Of a stretch of 51,559 nt of DNA, positions 15,713 to 24,122 are shown piece after piece. Each line of letters begins with the position of its first letter. Positions within the stretch are counted from its first letter, which is position 1. The notes beneath the pieces are model-generated. The model did not search any database and had not been told where the DNA came from. It saw only the letters and a list, made by a program, of their open reading frames with translations. The stretch comes from an uncultured Prevotellaceae bacterium (lineage in GTDB: Bacteria; Bacteroidota; Bacteroidia; Bacteroidales; Bacteroidaceae). The position numbers and the translations under genes are program-made. The stretch is from positions 1-51,559 of the forward strand of contig CACZZQ010000014.1 of assembly GCA_902785695.1 (NCBI GenBank), given 5' to 3'.

Positions 15713-17317
15713 TTATTTTGAAAGCCATTTACGACCTTTATTAATAATGATGCCACGAGGTGATTTTCCAGAAACAGGATGTCCCATAAGGTCGAAAGAA
15801 ACTGTTGAGCCCTGCTCTTCTTCTACATTGTCAATCCCTGTCACCACCTGTTCTTCGTCAAATACCACACGCGCCGAAGCTGTCTCAGGCACCACGAAAT
15901 AAGCACGCATACCGCCCAGGCGGTTATATCCTTCATCTGTACCAGGTTTATAGAGATTACCGTCAGTACCCAGGAACAGGTTCGTACCATCCGTTTTCAG
16001 ATAGGTAGGCGAATAGATTCCCACAAACTGATAATCACCATCCGTATATGTCACAGGATCCGCGTTTTTGATAGTCACATCCGTAAACGTAGGATTCACA
16101 ACTGATGCAGCAGTTCGGATCAAGAAAGGCGAGCCGGCTGCTATCGTTGACTCGCCGTCCACGCTATTAAACTTGAAAACGCCTGTCGATGTGTCAATCT
16201 CAGACAAAACAGACAACTCGCAGGTGGTATTAAATACAGTAGCCATCAGATTAGGTGTCACAGCAAAAGGCAAGCAAAGCGGACACCACACATTGGGTGT
16301 CAGTGATCGGGTAAGCGTTACCGTACGCACTTGTTCTGCATTAGCCATAATATACGTTGAATTGTCCTTCGACTGGTCGAGGCCAGAGGGAATAGGAGTC
16401 AGTTTCACATCGTCAAGGAAATATTTTGTACCTTTGAATTTAAACTGAGTCGAAGTGGTCATATCAGAGACAACGGCATAGCATTGTGTCCATACCTCTT
16501 TTGTCACAGCAAAACTTGTTTGACTTAGAGTTCCTCCACCAGATATTTCAATAGTTGCTGAAGATTCATTTTCCGAATTGATTCCTGCAACGCGGAAAGA
16601 TAGCAACATTGAATTCGTGGCATCTGAGACAGTTGGTGTTTTGTAATAGTTCCCGTCTGTGTTTATTGCAATACACGTATGACCGACATAAATATCAGAG
16701 AATTTCGTACCAGAATAATTATCAAACAAGTCCGCACTTGATGCTTTAAGCAGAGATGACGGCAAATCGTAAGAACCATCATTTCCACCAGAACCAGCGG
16801 TCAAATAATCAAACGATTCATAAAAAACAGCATCAGAAATAGCAAACGCTTTTACAGTCATAACAAAAAAACTACCAGAAGTTCTTTCAATTTTAATTTT
16901 AGTAGATGGCAAACAACCATTTATTAGAATTGCAGAAGGACGATAAAAATCACCTGATGTTACTGTATACTCAGTAGATGCAACGGTTCCACTACCTACA
17001 ACTGATATGCGGAATTTTGCTCCGCTTGAAATATATACAGTTTTTATCAATAATACGACACTGCCTTCAATCCCCAAAGCTGGCGAAGTCACACTGCCTG
17101 AAGAACCTACTTTCAAATAGGATTCTTTTTTCGCATTGCAATTCTTAAAAGACCAGCCTTCATAACTACTAATACTTGTAAAGTCTGCCGCATTATTCAT
17201 ATTTTTAAATAACTGCGACAGCACCGTTGTCTGCGCACCAACACGGGAAGGCAATGTACTCAAACTGCACACACATACCAGAAGCGGAATGATGTAAGTA
17301 AATAATTGTTTTCTCAT
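15713..17317 (-). CDS. Secreted beta-rich protein with C-terminal sorting-like motif
   Basis: A 534-residue exported protein of unknown function. The signal peptide is MRKQLFTYIIPLLVCVCS...RVGAQ. Two middle regions look like carbohydrate-binding or jelly-roll modules: one starting near FYESFDYLTAGSGGNDGSYD and ending FLDDVKLTPIP. A region of about 140 residues (TVTLTRSLTPNVWCPLCLPF...AYFVVPETAS) resembles a repeat common in large Prevotella surface proteins. The C-terminus FDLMGHPVSGKSPRGIIINKG followed by RKWLSK has the D-x-x-G-x-P-V...G-I-y-I-x-x-G-K-K form seen at the ends of many exported Bacteroidota proteins, similar to type IX sorting tails. The start was chosen at the signal peptide. 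It is transcribed divergently from the RsbW-like operon. Confidence 0.8.
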   Translation of the reverse strand: MRKQLFTYIIPLLVCVCSLSTLPSRVGAQTTVLSQLFKNMNNAADFTSISSYEGWSFKNCNAKKESYLKVGSSGSVTSPALGIEGSVVLLIKTVYISSGAKFRISVVGSGTVASTEYTVTSGDFYRPSAILINGCLPSTKIKIERTSGSFFVMTVKAFAISDAVFYESFDYLTAGSGGNDGSYDLPSSLLKASSADLFDNYSGTKFSDIYVGHTCIAINTDGNYYKTPTVSDATNSMLLSFRVAGINSENESSATIEISGGGTLSQTSFAVTKEVWTQCYAVVSDMTTSTQFKFKGTKYFLDDVKLTPIPSGLDQSKDNSTYIMANAEQVRTVTLTRSLTPNVWCPLCLPFAVTPNLMATVFNTTCELSVLSEIDTSTGVFKFNSVDGESTIAAGSPFLIRTAASVVNPTFTDVTIKNADPVTYTDGDYQFVGIYSPTYLKTDGTNLFLGTDGNLYKPGTDEGYNRLGGMRAYFVVPETASARVVFDEEQVVTGIDNVEEEQGSTVSFDLMGHPVSGKSPRGIIINKGRKWLSK

Positions 17318-17351
17318 ATCTGTTTTTTTATTGTTTCTCATAAATTGCCCG

Positions 17352-17381
17352 CAAAAGTACAAAAAAAAAGACAAAATCAAA
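17352..17381 (-). promoter_or_regulatory. Promoter of the secreted-protein gene
   Basis: Minus-strand TACTTTTG (CAAAAGTA at 17352-17359) with TTTG (CAAA at 17378-17381) 18 bp upstream. The -7 box lies about 35 bp before the chosen start. Confidence 0.6.
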
Positions 17382-17466
17382 TGCTTTCATACAGACTTTT
17401 TAATGATAGTGCTATAAGTTTCTTATAAAAAAACTTAAATATGCTCATTATTCCCAAGGATTTTGC

Positions 17467-17474
17467 TATCTTTG
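17467..17474 (+). promoter_or_regulatory. -7 box of the RsbW/SLC13/STAS/RelA operon
   Basis: TATCTTTG, 37 bp upstream of the first ATG of the operon at 17512. The expected -33 region lacks a clear TTTG, so the promoter may need an activator. Confidence 0.6.
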
Positions 17475-17511
17475 CGTGTTAATTGAGTGAAAACAAAGAA
17501 AGGACACATCA

Positions 17512-17934
17512 ATGGCAGACTTGAAAGAGAGAAAAAGCATCGTTCTGAACAACGATATTCAGGAAGTACCGCTATTAGCAACTTTCGTTGAGGGAGTTTG
17601 CGAAGAGGTCGGCATGGATGCCGGAACCACCATGCAGATGAACCTGGCAATGGAAGAGGCAGTGGTGAACGTAATGAACTATGCCTACCCAATAGGCGAG
17701 AAAGGAGAGATAGCCATTGAGGCAACAACGGACAACGGGATGCTGAATTTCGTGATAAAGGACAGCGGAACGCCTTTCGACCCAACGGAAAAGGAGGATG
17801 CCGACACCACACTGTCGGCAGAGGAAAGACCGATAGGTGGACTGGGAATATTCCTGGTGAAACAGATCATGGACAACGTGAACTATGAATATAAAGAGGG
17901 GAAAAACGTACTGACACTCAGCAAAAGGATATGA
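17512..17934 (+). CDS. RsbW/SpoIIAB-like anti-sigma regulatory serine kinase
   Basis: A 140-residue GHKL-type ATPase of the anti-sigma factor (HATPase_c_2) family. The N box is NLAMEEAVVNVMNYAYP, the G1 box NFVIKDSGTPFDPTEKED, and the G2-like loop ERPIGGLGIFLVKQIMDNVNYEY. Such kinases phosphorylate a serine on a STAS antagonist and bind a sigma factor or other client. A STAS protein with the matching serine lies two genes downstream, so the pair probably forms a partner switch. Its stop overlaps the permease start (ATGA). Bacteroidota lack a SigB regulon of the Bacillus type, so the client is unknown. Confidence 0.9.
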   Translation: MADLKERKSIVLNNDIQEVPLLATFVEGVCEEVGMDAGTTMQMNLAMEEAVVNVMNYAYPIGEKGEIAIEATTDNGMLNFVIKDSGTPFDPTEKEDADTTLSAEERPIGGLGIFLVKQIMDNVNYEYKEGKNVLTLSKRI

Positions 17935-19733
17935 ACTGGGACGCAGAACTTTTTTTAGGACTTAGTGCACACGCATGGATTACGGTGGCGACGATACTCT
18001 CCATCTTCCTCGTCATGGCACGCACACGCATACCGGCAGAGGTGGCCTTCCTCGGAGCACTGACGGTATTGCTGGTAACGGGCGTGGTGACAGAAGAAGA
18101 AGGAATGGCTGGATTCGGATCTGAACCGGTGGTGGTGCACGCTGCCTTCTTCGTGATTATCGCAGGACTGATGCAGTCGGGCGTACTCTACTGGCTGACA
18201 AAGAATGTACTGGGCGACCCAAGGAACTACCACAGGGCGATAGTGAAGCTGATGGTGCCTACGAGCATACTGGCTGCACTTTTGAACTCGGTAAACGTGG
18301 TGGCTCTGTTTATCGATGCCGTAAAGATATGGGCAAGGAAATTGGATATCGCACCGTCGAAGCTGTTGCTGCCACTGAGCTATGCAGCTACCTTAGGAGG
18401 TATGTGTACGCTGTTGGGAAACTCGTCGAACCTGATTGTGGCGGGCCTGTATATGCACCAGTCGGGGCAGACCATGAATCTCTTCGAACCGTTAGTGCCA
18501 GGACTGGTACTCACGGTAGTAGGCGTACTGCTGGTAGTACTGTTTCAAAGGTTCATCCCCCCAAGAGAATCGGCAGAGCAGTCATTTGAAACGACTTCCG
18601 ACTATACGGTGGAGCTGCTGGTACCTACGGACAACCCTGCCGTGGGAGAAACGGTAGAGGAGGCTGGACTAATGCAGGTGAAGGGTGGCTCGCTGGTGGA
18701 GATTGTACGATTTGACAAGGAAATCATTATGCCCGTAAAGAAAGACGAATGGATTCTGGGCGGCGACCGACTGATCTATGCTGGTCAAATCAATGAGATA
18801 CTGGAACTGAAACGCACGCACGGCCTGGCAGCTGCTGACCACCACGTGTGGAGCATCAACGATATAGACTCGAAACGCAAGATGCGCACAGCTTACGTCA
18901 CCTTTGGCAGCGAGCTGATAGGTATGTCGATGACAAATTGTGACTTCGAACAGAAGAACGACGTGGCACTCGTTGCCGTAGCACGAGAGGGAAAGCGTGT
19001 GGAGGGACAGCCAAGAGAGATAAAACTACAGGCAGGCGACTCACTGCTGCTGGAATGTCCGCAGAAAGCTGACGAGAAACTGGAGCAGGCTAACCGCAGA
19101 AGCCTGACGTTCTTTGACTCTCATTTTGTACCTCAGCTGGGAAAACGCACCATATATTCGGCCGTGATACTGATTATGATGTTCCTGATTTCCACCTTCC
19201 ACCTGTTGCCACTGATGGCTATCACCATGCTGGCCGCAGGTGCCATGCTGATGATGAAATGCTGCAGGATGGACAGAGTGGTGAAATACATCGAGTGGGA
19301 GCTGCTCTTGATACTGGGTGCCACGGTGGTATTCTCAGTAGCCATCACAAAGACAGGTATAGCCGACGTGACAGCCCACGGCGTGCTGGACTTGTGCGGA
19401 TCGAACCCCTACGTGGTGATGGCGGTAATGTGCCTGATGGCATCCATTGTCAGCGAGTTTGTGAGCGACGTGGGAAGTGCTGCGGTGTTCTTCCCTATCA
19501 TGTATCAACAAGCGGTGCTGATGGGATGCAATCCTATGCCGTTTGTCATGTCACTGATGTTGAGCGTAACCATCAGCTTCGCATCGCCCATCGGTTCCAG
19601 TACGCATATGTTGATATACGGCCCAGGCTCGTTCCGCTTCATGGACTTTGCACGACTGGGAGTGGTGATGCACTTGGTGCTGCTGGCCGTGATGCTGGTA
19701 ATAGTGAACCTAATTTATCCATTATATTTATAA
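17931..19733 (+). CDS. SLC13 family permease with two TrkA-C domains
   Basis: A 600-residue divalent-anion:sodium symporter-like permease. The N-terminal membrane half runs to about residue 205 (VEVAFLGALTVLLVTGVV-like helices, ALLNSVNVVALFIDAVKIWA, LSYAATLGGMCTLLGNSSNLIVAGLY). Two cytoplasmic TrkA-C (RCK_C) domains follow, at about 215-300 (ELLVPTDNPAVGETVEEAGL) and 325-390 (GSELIGMSMTNCDFEQKNDV). The C-terminal half includes SIVSEFVSDVGSAAVFFPIMY and FASPIGSSTHMLIYGPG. Substrate could be sulfate, dicarboxylate or another anion; sequence alone does not tell. It is flanked by a kinase and its likely STAS substrate, so transport may be gated by, or report to, a partner switch. Confidence 0.92.
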   Translation: MNWDAELFLGLSAHAWITVATILSIFLVMARTRIPAEVAFLGALTVLLVTGVVTEEEGMAGFGSEPVVVHAAFFVIIAGLMQSGVLYWLTKNVLGDPRNYHRAIVKLMVPTSILAALLNSVNVVALFIDAVKIWARKLDIAPSKLLLPLSYAATLGGMCTLLGNSSNLIVAGLYMHQSGQTMNLFEPLVPGLVLTVVGVLLVVLFQRFIPPRESAEQSFETTSDYTVELLVPTDNPAVGETVEEAGLMQVKGGSLVEIVRFDKEIIMPVKKDEWILGGDRLIYAGQINEILELKRTHGLAAADHHVWSINDIDSKRKMRTAYVTFGSELIGMSMTNCDFEQKNDVALVAVAREGKRVEGQPREIKLQAGDSLLLECPQKADEKLEQANRRSLTFFDSHFVPQLGKRTIYSAVILIMMFLISTFHLLPLMAITMLAAGAMLMMKCCRMDRVVKYIEWELLLILGATVVFSVAITKTGIADVTAHGVLDLCGSNPYVVMAVMCLMASIVSEFVSDVGSAAVFFPIMYQQAVLMGCNPMPFVMSLMLSVTISFASPIGSSTHMLIYGPGSFRFMDFARLGVVMHLVLLAVMLVIVNLIYPLYL

Positions 19734-19746
19734 AAGTCAAAGAATT

Positions 19747-20049
19747 ATGAAGACTACGATTTTAGAGAAAGATGGCGACCTGGTCGCCGTGTTTGAGGGA
19801 CGCCTGGATACTGCTGCCGCTGTAGAGACGGAACAGGCTATGAAACCCCTGATGGACTGCACTGGGCATAACATCGTGCTCGACTGCACAAAGCTGGAGT
19901 ATATCTCGTCAAGCGGCTTGCGCCTGTTTCTGGGTGTGTTGAAAAACGCCAAGCCAAAGGGCAGCCACGTCTTTATCACCGGCATTAACGACGAACTGCG
20001 TACGGTGTTTGCAATGACTGGCTTTACCAACCTGTTTGAGTTTAAATGA
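19747..20049 (+). CDS. STAS-domain anti-sigma factor antagonist
   Basis: A 100-residue single-domain STAS protein. The phosphorylation site region is CTKLEYISSSGLRLFLGVLKNAK, with the family D/E-Y-I-S-S-x-G-L-R motif; the second or third serine is the likely target of the RsbW-like kinase encoded at 17512-17934. It begins with the strand MKTTILEKDGDLVAVFEGRLD and ends FEFK. It starts 13 bp after the permease stop and overlaps the next gene by ATGA-type coupling (20046-20049). Confidence 0.92.
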   Translation: MKTTILEKDGDLVAVFEGRLDTAAAVETEQAMKPLMDCTGHNIVLDCTKLEYISSSGLRLFLGVLKNAKPKGSHVFITGINDELRTVFAMTGFTNLFEFK

Positions 20050-21104
20050 TTCCCAAACTGAATCATCATGGCGAAGCACTCCTACAGGAATTCAGGGAGT
20101 GCCGTCCTTCGTTGGAAAAGCTGTCGGATAAGGTCTGCACCCAACTGAGACAAGCCCTGAAAACTCAGTCTATAGAGCTGATGGGCTTGGAACACAGGGT
20201 GAAGACAGAGGATTCGTTGGCTGGGAAACTGGAGCGGAAGGGCGATAAATACGCCACGTTGGAACAAATTACCGACTTGGTGGGCGTACGTATCATCACG
20301 TACTATACAGATGATGTGGACAAGGTGGCAGCCATCGTGCAACAGCTCTTCGAGGTGGACTGGCAGAACTCGGTGGACAAACGCAAGGTACACCAGCTGA
20401 CCAGCTTCGGTTATAACTCGCTGCACTATATCTGCAAGCTGAAGGAAGGCAGTATGCCCTTCGAGATACAGATGCGCACCGCCCTACAGCACGTATGGTC
20501 GGCTATTGAGCACGACATCGGCTACAAAGGAGCGGTAAAACTGCCACCGGAATACCGCAGGCAGTTTAGCAGACTGGCGGGAATGCTGGAGCTGGCCGAC
20601 GATGAGTTTAGCCGCCTGCGTACCACGATGACCGACTATCGCCGTCAGGTACAGGCACTGGTAAGGTCTGGGAAACTGGACGAGGTATTGCTAAGCACTG
20701 ACTCGTTTCGCAGTTTTCTGGAACTTCACCCGTTCCAAAGATTGAACCAGCGCATTGCAGCAGTGAACCAGGCAGAGATTTTCCCGGCTCCGATGTTGCA
20801 GTTCCTGCCTGTGATTGAATCTTTCGGACTTGAGACATTGGGAGACGTACAGCGTTTCATTGACGAGAACAGTGAAGAAGCCTACCAGTTGGCATTGTCA
20901 CAGTTAGCAATTACAGATATTGATATCCTCTCAGAATCAGTTGCCTTGCAGAACCTCTGCCTGGCCTATGTGCTGAAGAGCGGTGGAGGAGTCGCTGGTC
21001 TGAAAGCGGCGTTTGACTTGCTTTACGGCGAGCAACGCAACAACGAGATGCTGGCAGAGATGATGTATGAACAGGCATCTCACCTGCCCTTCGTAAAGAA
21101 ATAA
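20046..21104 (+). CDS. RelA/SpoT-domain (p)ppGpp synthetase-like protein
   Basis: A 352-residue protein with a RelA_SpoT nucleotidyltransferase domain in its first half and no HD hydrolase domain. The synthetase motifs are intact: HRVKTEDSLAGKLERKG (nucleotide binding), ITDLVGVRIITYYTDDV, TSFGYNSLHYICKL, and FEIQMRTALQHVWSAIEHDIGYK with the E-x-Q-x-R catalytic block. The C-terminal half (about 200-352) is helical and has no recognised domain. It is thus a single-function small-alarmone-synthetase type with an extra regulatory region. The start overlaps the STAS stop, so it belongs to the same operon. Its product could be ppGpp, pppGpp or another alarmone. Confidence 0.9.
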   Translation: MIPKLNHHGEALLQEFRECRPSLEKLSDKVCTQLRQALKTQSIELMGLEHRVKTEDSLAGKLERKGDKYATLEQITDLVGVRIITYYTDDVDKVAAIVQQLFEVDWQNSVDKRKVHQLTSFGYNSLHYICKLKEGSMPFEIQMRTALQHVWSAIEHDIGYKGAVKLPPEYRRQFSRLAGMLELADDEFSRLRTTMTDYRRQVQALVRSGKLDEVLLSTDSFRSFLELHPFQRLNQRIAAVNQAEIFPAPMLQFLPVIESFGLETLGDVQRFIDENSEEAYQLALSQLAITDIDILSESVALQNLCLAYVLKSGGGVAGLKAAFDLLYGEQRNNEMLAEMMYEQASHLPFVKK

Positions 21105-21141
21105 AAAAGTTTCGTCCTTTTGTGTGGGACGAAACTTTTTT
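21103..21141. terminator. Bidirectional terminator after the RelA/SpoT gene
   Basis: A 9-bp stem (GTTTCGTCC at 21109-21117 and GGACGAAAC at 21127-21135) is extended by an A-run on the left and a T-run on the right. It ends both the plus-strand operon and the convergent trpB2 gene. Confidence 0.85.
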
Positions 21142-21173
21142 ATCTGTACCTTATTAATATAATAATGGTGCTC

Positions 21174-22541
21174 TTATTTCATTTCCTTGTCGAGCTCAGC
21201 AAGGTTGGCTGCAATCATCTCATCGGTGACGGTATAGTTCTGCAGGTCGCCCTTGATGAACGAATCGTAGCTGGGCATATCTATGAGTCCATGACCAGAG
21301 AGGTTGAAGAGGATAACCTTCTCTTCTCCTGACTCCTTGCACTTCTTGGCCTCACGGATAGTGGCAGCAATAGCATGACAACTCTCAGGAGCAGGGATGA
21401 TACCCTCGGTACGGGCGAAGAGCATTCCAGCCTCGAAGGTCTCAAGCTGAGGGATGTCAACACCATGCATCAGTCCATCCTTGATCAACTGAGAAATAAT
21501 CATGCCGGCACCATGATAGCGCAAACCGCCAGCGTGGATATTAGAAGGCTTGAAATTATGACCCAGTGTGTACATAGGCAGCAACGGGGTATAGCCAGCC
21601 TCGTCACCAAAGTCATAGCGGAACTGACCGCGAGTCAGCTTAGGACAGCTGTCAGGCTCGGCAGCAATAAACTCCGTAGTCTTGCCATCAAGCAGGTTGT
21701 GACGCATGAAGGGGAAGGAGATACCACCAAAGTTTGAACCACCGCCAAAGCAACCGATGACAATATCAGGATATTCACCTGCCATCTGCATCTGTTTCTC
21801 GGCCTCCAGTCCGATAATGGTCTGATGAAGGCCAACGTGGTTCAATACCGAACCTAAGGTGTATTTACAATTAGGAGTGGTGGTAGCCAGCTCTACTGCC
21901 TCAGAGATAGCGGTGCCTAATGAACCTGAGTGATTAGGATCCTTGGTCAGGATGTCCTTACCGGCACGGGTTGACATAGAAGGAGAACCCTCGACAACAG
22001 CACCGAAGGTACGCATGATGCTGCTGCGATAGGGCTTCTGCTGCATGGTAATCTTCACCTGGTAGACTGCACAATCAAGACCATAGATCTTAGCGGCATA
22101 ACTCAAAGCTGCACCCCACTGGCCAGCACCAGTCTCTGTTGTCACATTAGTGGTACCCTCCTGTTTGGCGTAGTAGCACTGAGGCAGAGCAGAGTTAATC
22201 TTATGAGAGCCGAGGGGATTGGTTGACTCGTTCTTAAAATAGATATGTGCGGGAGTACCCAAAGCCTCTTCAAGGGCATAGGCACGAACCAGCGGGGTAG
22301 AACGATAGTATTTGTATTTCTCAAGTACGTCCTCAGGGATGTCTATCCAACGATGCTCAGTGTCCAACTCCTGAACACAGCACTCACGAGGGAAGATGTG
22401 TGCTAAGTCATCTACGCCCAAAGGCTGCTTGGTAGCAGGATGAATGGGAGGCATGGGTTTGTTGGGCATATCTGCCTGAATGTTATACCACTGCGTAGGA
22501 ATCTCGCTTTCCTGAAGGATGAATTTCTTTTGTTTGCTCAT
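21174..22541 (-). CDS. trpB: TrpB2-type tryptophan synthase beta chain-like enzyme
   Basis: A 455-residue fold-type II PLP enzyme of the TrpB2 subgroup, longer than classical TrpB. The PLP lysine is in NESTNPLGSHKINSALPQC. TTETGAGQWGAALSYAAKIYGL and the phosphate loop GCFGGGSNFGGISFPF are typical, as is YRSTPLVRAYALEEAL. TrpB2 makes tryptophan from indole and serine and often acts alone as an indole-salvage enzyme. No trpA or other trp gene is nearby, which fits that role. Upstream ATG codons (to 22748) read through the dispersed repeat and are not used; the start MSKQKKFILQ lies after a -7 box at 22576-22583. Confidence 0.93.
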   Translation of the reverse strand: MSKQKKFILQESEIPTQWYNIQADMPNKPMPPIHPATKQPLGVDDLAHIFPRECCVQELDTEHRWIDIPEDVLEKYKYYRSTPLVRAYALEEALGTPAHIYFKNESTNPLGSHKINSALPQCYYAKQEGTTNVTTETGAGQWGAALSYAAKIYGLDCAVYQVKITMQQKPYRSSIMRTFGAVVEGSPSMSTRAGKDILTKDPNHSGSLGTAISEAVELATTTPNCKYTLGSVLNHVGLHQTIIGLEAEKQMQMAGEYPDIVIGCFGGGSNFGGISFPFMRHNLLDGKTTEFIAAEPDSCPKLTRGQFRYDFGDEAGYTPLLPMYTLGHNFKPSNIHAGGLRYHGAGMIISQLIKDGLMHGVDIPQLETFEAGMLFARTEGIIPAPESCHAIAATIREAKKCKESGEEKVILFNLSGHGLIDMPSYDSFIKGDLQNYTVTDEMIAANLAELDKEMK

Positions 22542-22575
22542 AACATTTAATAATAATGGTTTAGTTATTGCGTTG

Positions 22576-22583
22576 CAAAGGTA
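22576..22583 (-). promoter_or_regulatory. -7 box of trpB2
   Basis: TACCTTTG on the minus strand, 34 bp upstream of the trpB2 ATG at 22541. The -33 region falls in the dispersed repeat and lacks a clear TTTG on this strand. Confidence 0.6.
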
Positions 22584-22599
22584 AGAAAATATTAGTAAA

Positions 22600-22636
22600 A
22601 AGTGGAGAGTGAAGAGTGAAAAATTTGCTGCTGCCA
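22600..22636 (+). repeat. Dispersed GTGAAAAATTTGCTG repeat, copy 2
   Basis: GTGGAGAGTGAAGAGTGAAA then AATTTGCTGCTGCC, the same core as at 9806-9843 and 45286-45344. The TTTG inside it (22624-22627) is placed exactly as the -33 box of the symporter promoter. Confidence 0.7.
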
Positions 22637-22655
22637 AATAAAAATTGTAATTTTG
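22624..22655 (+). promoter_or_regulatory. Promoter of the symporter gene, -33 box inside a repeat
   Basis: TTTG at 22624-22627 and TAATTTTG at 22648-22655, exactly 20 bp apart. Transcription would start near 22661-22663, next to the ATG at 22665, so the mRNA is probably leaderless or nearly so. Confidence 0.7.
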
Positions 22656-22664
22656 CAAGTTGTT

Positions 22665-24122
22665 ATGTGGATTATTGCGATTATATGCATTTATTTTGCA
22701 GTACTGATGCTCATCAGCCGACTGACGCATCGCAGGGCCGACAACCAAACCTTCTTCAGGGCTGAGCGAAGGTCACCATGGTACATGGTAGCCTTTGGGA
22801 TGGTGGGAGCCTCGATTTCCGGTGTAACATTCGTTAGCGTACCAGGCATGGTGCTCGCCTCACAGATGACCTACCTACAGGTGTGTTTGGGATTTATCGT
22901 TGGTTACCTGATTGTTGCCTTCGCACTGCTTCCTGTATATTATAAAATGAACCTGACAACCATTTACACCTATCTGGGTAACCGACTCGGAAACAACTCG
23001 TATAAGACGGGAGCTTGGTTTTTCCTGTTGTCGAAGATGGTGGGATCGGCTGTGAAGTTCTACGTGATGTGCATCATCCTGCAACAGTTTGTCTTTGACA
23101 ATATGGGAATCCCCTTCGTTGCAAACGTGGTGTTCATGGTCATGCTAATATGGCTGTATACAAGGAGAGGGGGAGTGCGCACACTAGTATTTACCGACAC
23201 GTTCCAGACACTATGCCTCTTCACAGCCCTTCTCCTTATTATATATATGGTGATGAGGCAGATGGATTTCTCGGTGGTGGATGCCGTGAGAGCCATTGCC
23301 GATGATGAGCGCAGCCGCATCTTTGTCATGGATGACTGGGCATCACCACATAACTTCTGGAAACAGTTCATGAGCGGTGCTTTTATCGTAATTGTGATGA
23401 CAGGACTCGATCAGGACATGATGCAGAAGAACCTCACCTGCCGCACGCTTCGGGATGCCCAGAAAGATATGTGCTCGTATGGTGTGGCTTTTGTGCCTGC
23501 CAATATGCTGTTCATGGGATTAGGCATCCTGCTGGCACAACTCTTTGAGAGTCAAGGCATCGCGCTTCCGGCAAAGGGCGACGAGCTACTGCCACAATAC
23601 ATCACAGCGGCAGCAAACTATTCACTATTAACTCTTCACTATTCACTGATTGAAGTCCTCTTCGTCCTCGGCATCGTAGCAGCCTCGTTCTCAAGTGCTG
23701 ACTCAGCCTTGACATCCCTAACCACCAGCTACTGCGTGGACATACGCCAGAAGCCTGAAGATGAGAGATTGAGGAAACATGTGCATCTGGCTATATGCCT
23801 GCTGTTTGTGGTGTTTATCATCCTGTTCAGAATGTTCAACAACAAGTCGCTCATCGATGCCATCTACACCATCGTAAGCTATACCTACGGTCCGCTGCTG
23901 GGACTGTTTGCCTTTGGACTGTTCACACGAAGGCAAGTCAACGACCGCTGGGTGCCAGCAGTATGCATAGCATCGCCTTTTCTCTGCTATGGCATAGATA
24001 TGCTCTCACAAATGCTGTGGGATTATCGGTTTGGCTACGAATTGCTGATGCTCAACGGGCTGCTGACTTTTCTTGGGCTCTATTCATTAGTTCGCTCGGC
24101 TGAATGCCAAAATCCTTTTTGA
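22665..24122 (+). CDS. Sodium:solute symporter family protein
   Basis: A 485-residue SSS-family (SLC5-like) transporter with about thirteen hydrophobic segments. The sodium-site region is VAFGMVGASISGVTFVSVPGMV, and WFFLLSKMVGSAVKFYV, GLDQDMMQKNLTCRTLRDAQKD and the loop ASFSSADSALTSLTTSYCVDI are family hallmarks. The substrate cannot be told. The ATG at 22665 is needed to include the first helix (MWIIAIICIYFAVLMLISRL); a TTG 12 bp upstream lies inside the -7 box. Residues about 317-330 (AANYSLLTLHYSLIEV) are encoded by an inverted copy of the dispersed repeat at 23617-23650. The 3' end overlaps the convergent regulator gene by 71 bp. Confidence 0.9.
   Translation: MWIIAIICIYFAVLMLISRLTHRRADNQTFFRAERRSPWYMVAFGMVGASISGVTFVSVPGMVLASQMTYLQVCLGFIVGYLIVAFALLPVYYKMNLTTIYTYLGNRLGNNSYKTGAWFFLLSKMVGSAVKFYVMCIILQQFVFDNMGIPFVANVVFMVMLIWLYTRRGGVRTLVFTDTFQTLCLFTALLLIIYMVMRQMDFSVVDAVRAIADDERSRIFVMDDWASPHNFWKQFMSGAFIVIVMTGLDQDMMQKNLTCRTLRDAQKDMCSYGVAFVPANMLFMGLGILLAQLFESQGIALPAKGDELLPQYITAAANYSLLTLHYSLIEVLFVLGIVAASFSSADSALTSLTTSYCVDIRQKPEDERLRKHVHLAICLLFVVFIILFRMFNNKSLIDAIYTIVSYTYGPLLGLFAFGLFTRRQVNDRWVPAVCIASPFLCYGIDMLSQMLWDYRFGYELLMLNGLLTFLGLYSLVRSAECQNPF
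23617..23650 (-). repeat. Dispersed repeat, copy 3, inverted and translated
   Basis: The plus strand reads ACTATTCACTATTAACTCTT then CACTATTCACTGATTG, the reverse complement of the GTGAA(G/T)AGT(T)AA pattern of the other copies. It lies in frame in the symporter gene, encoding part of the loop after residue 315. Confidence 0.6.

Noticed and set aside
21174-22748. Longer TrpB2 start at 22748
   Set aside because: The extra 69 residues are translated from the dispersed repeat and the symporter 5' end; the -7 box at 22576 lies inside that extension.
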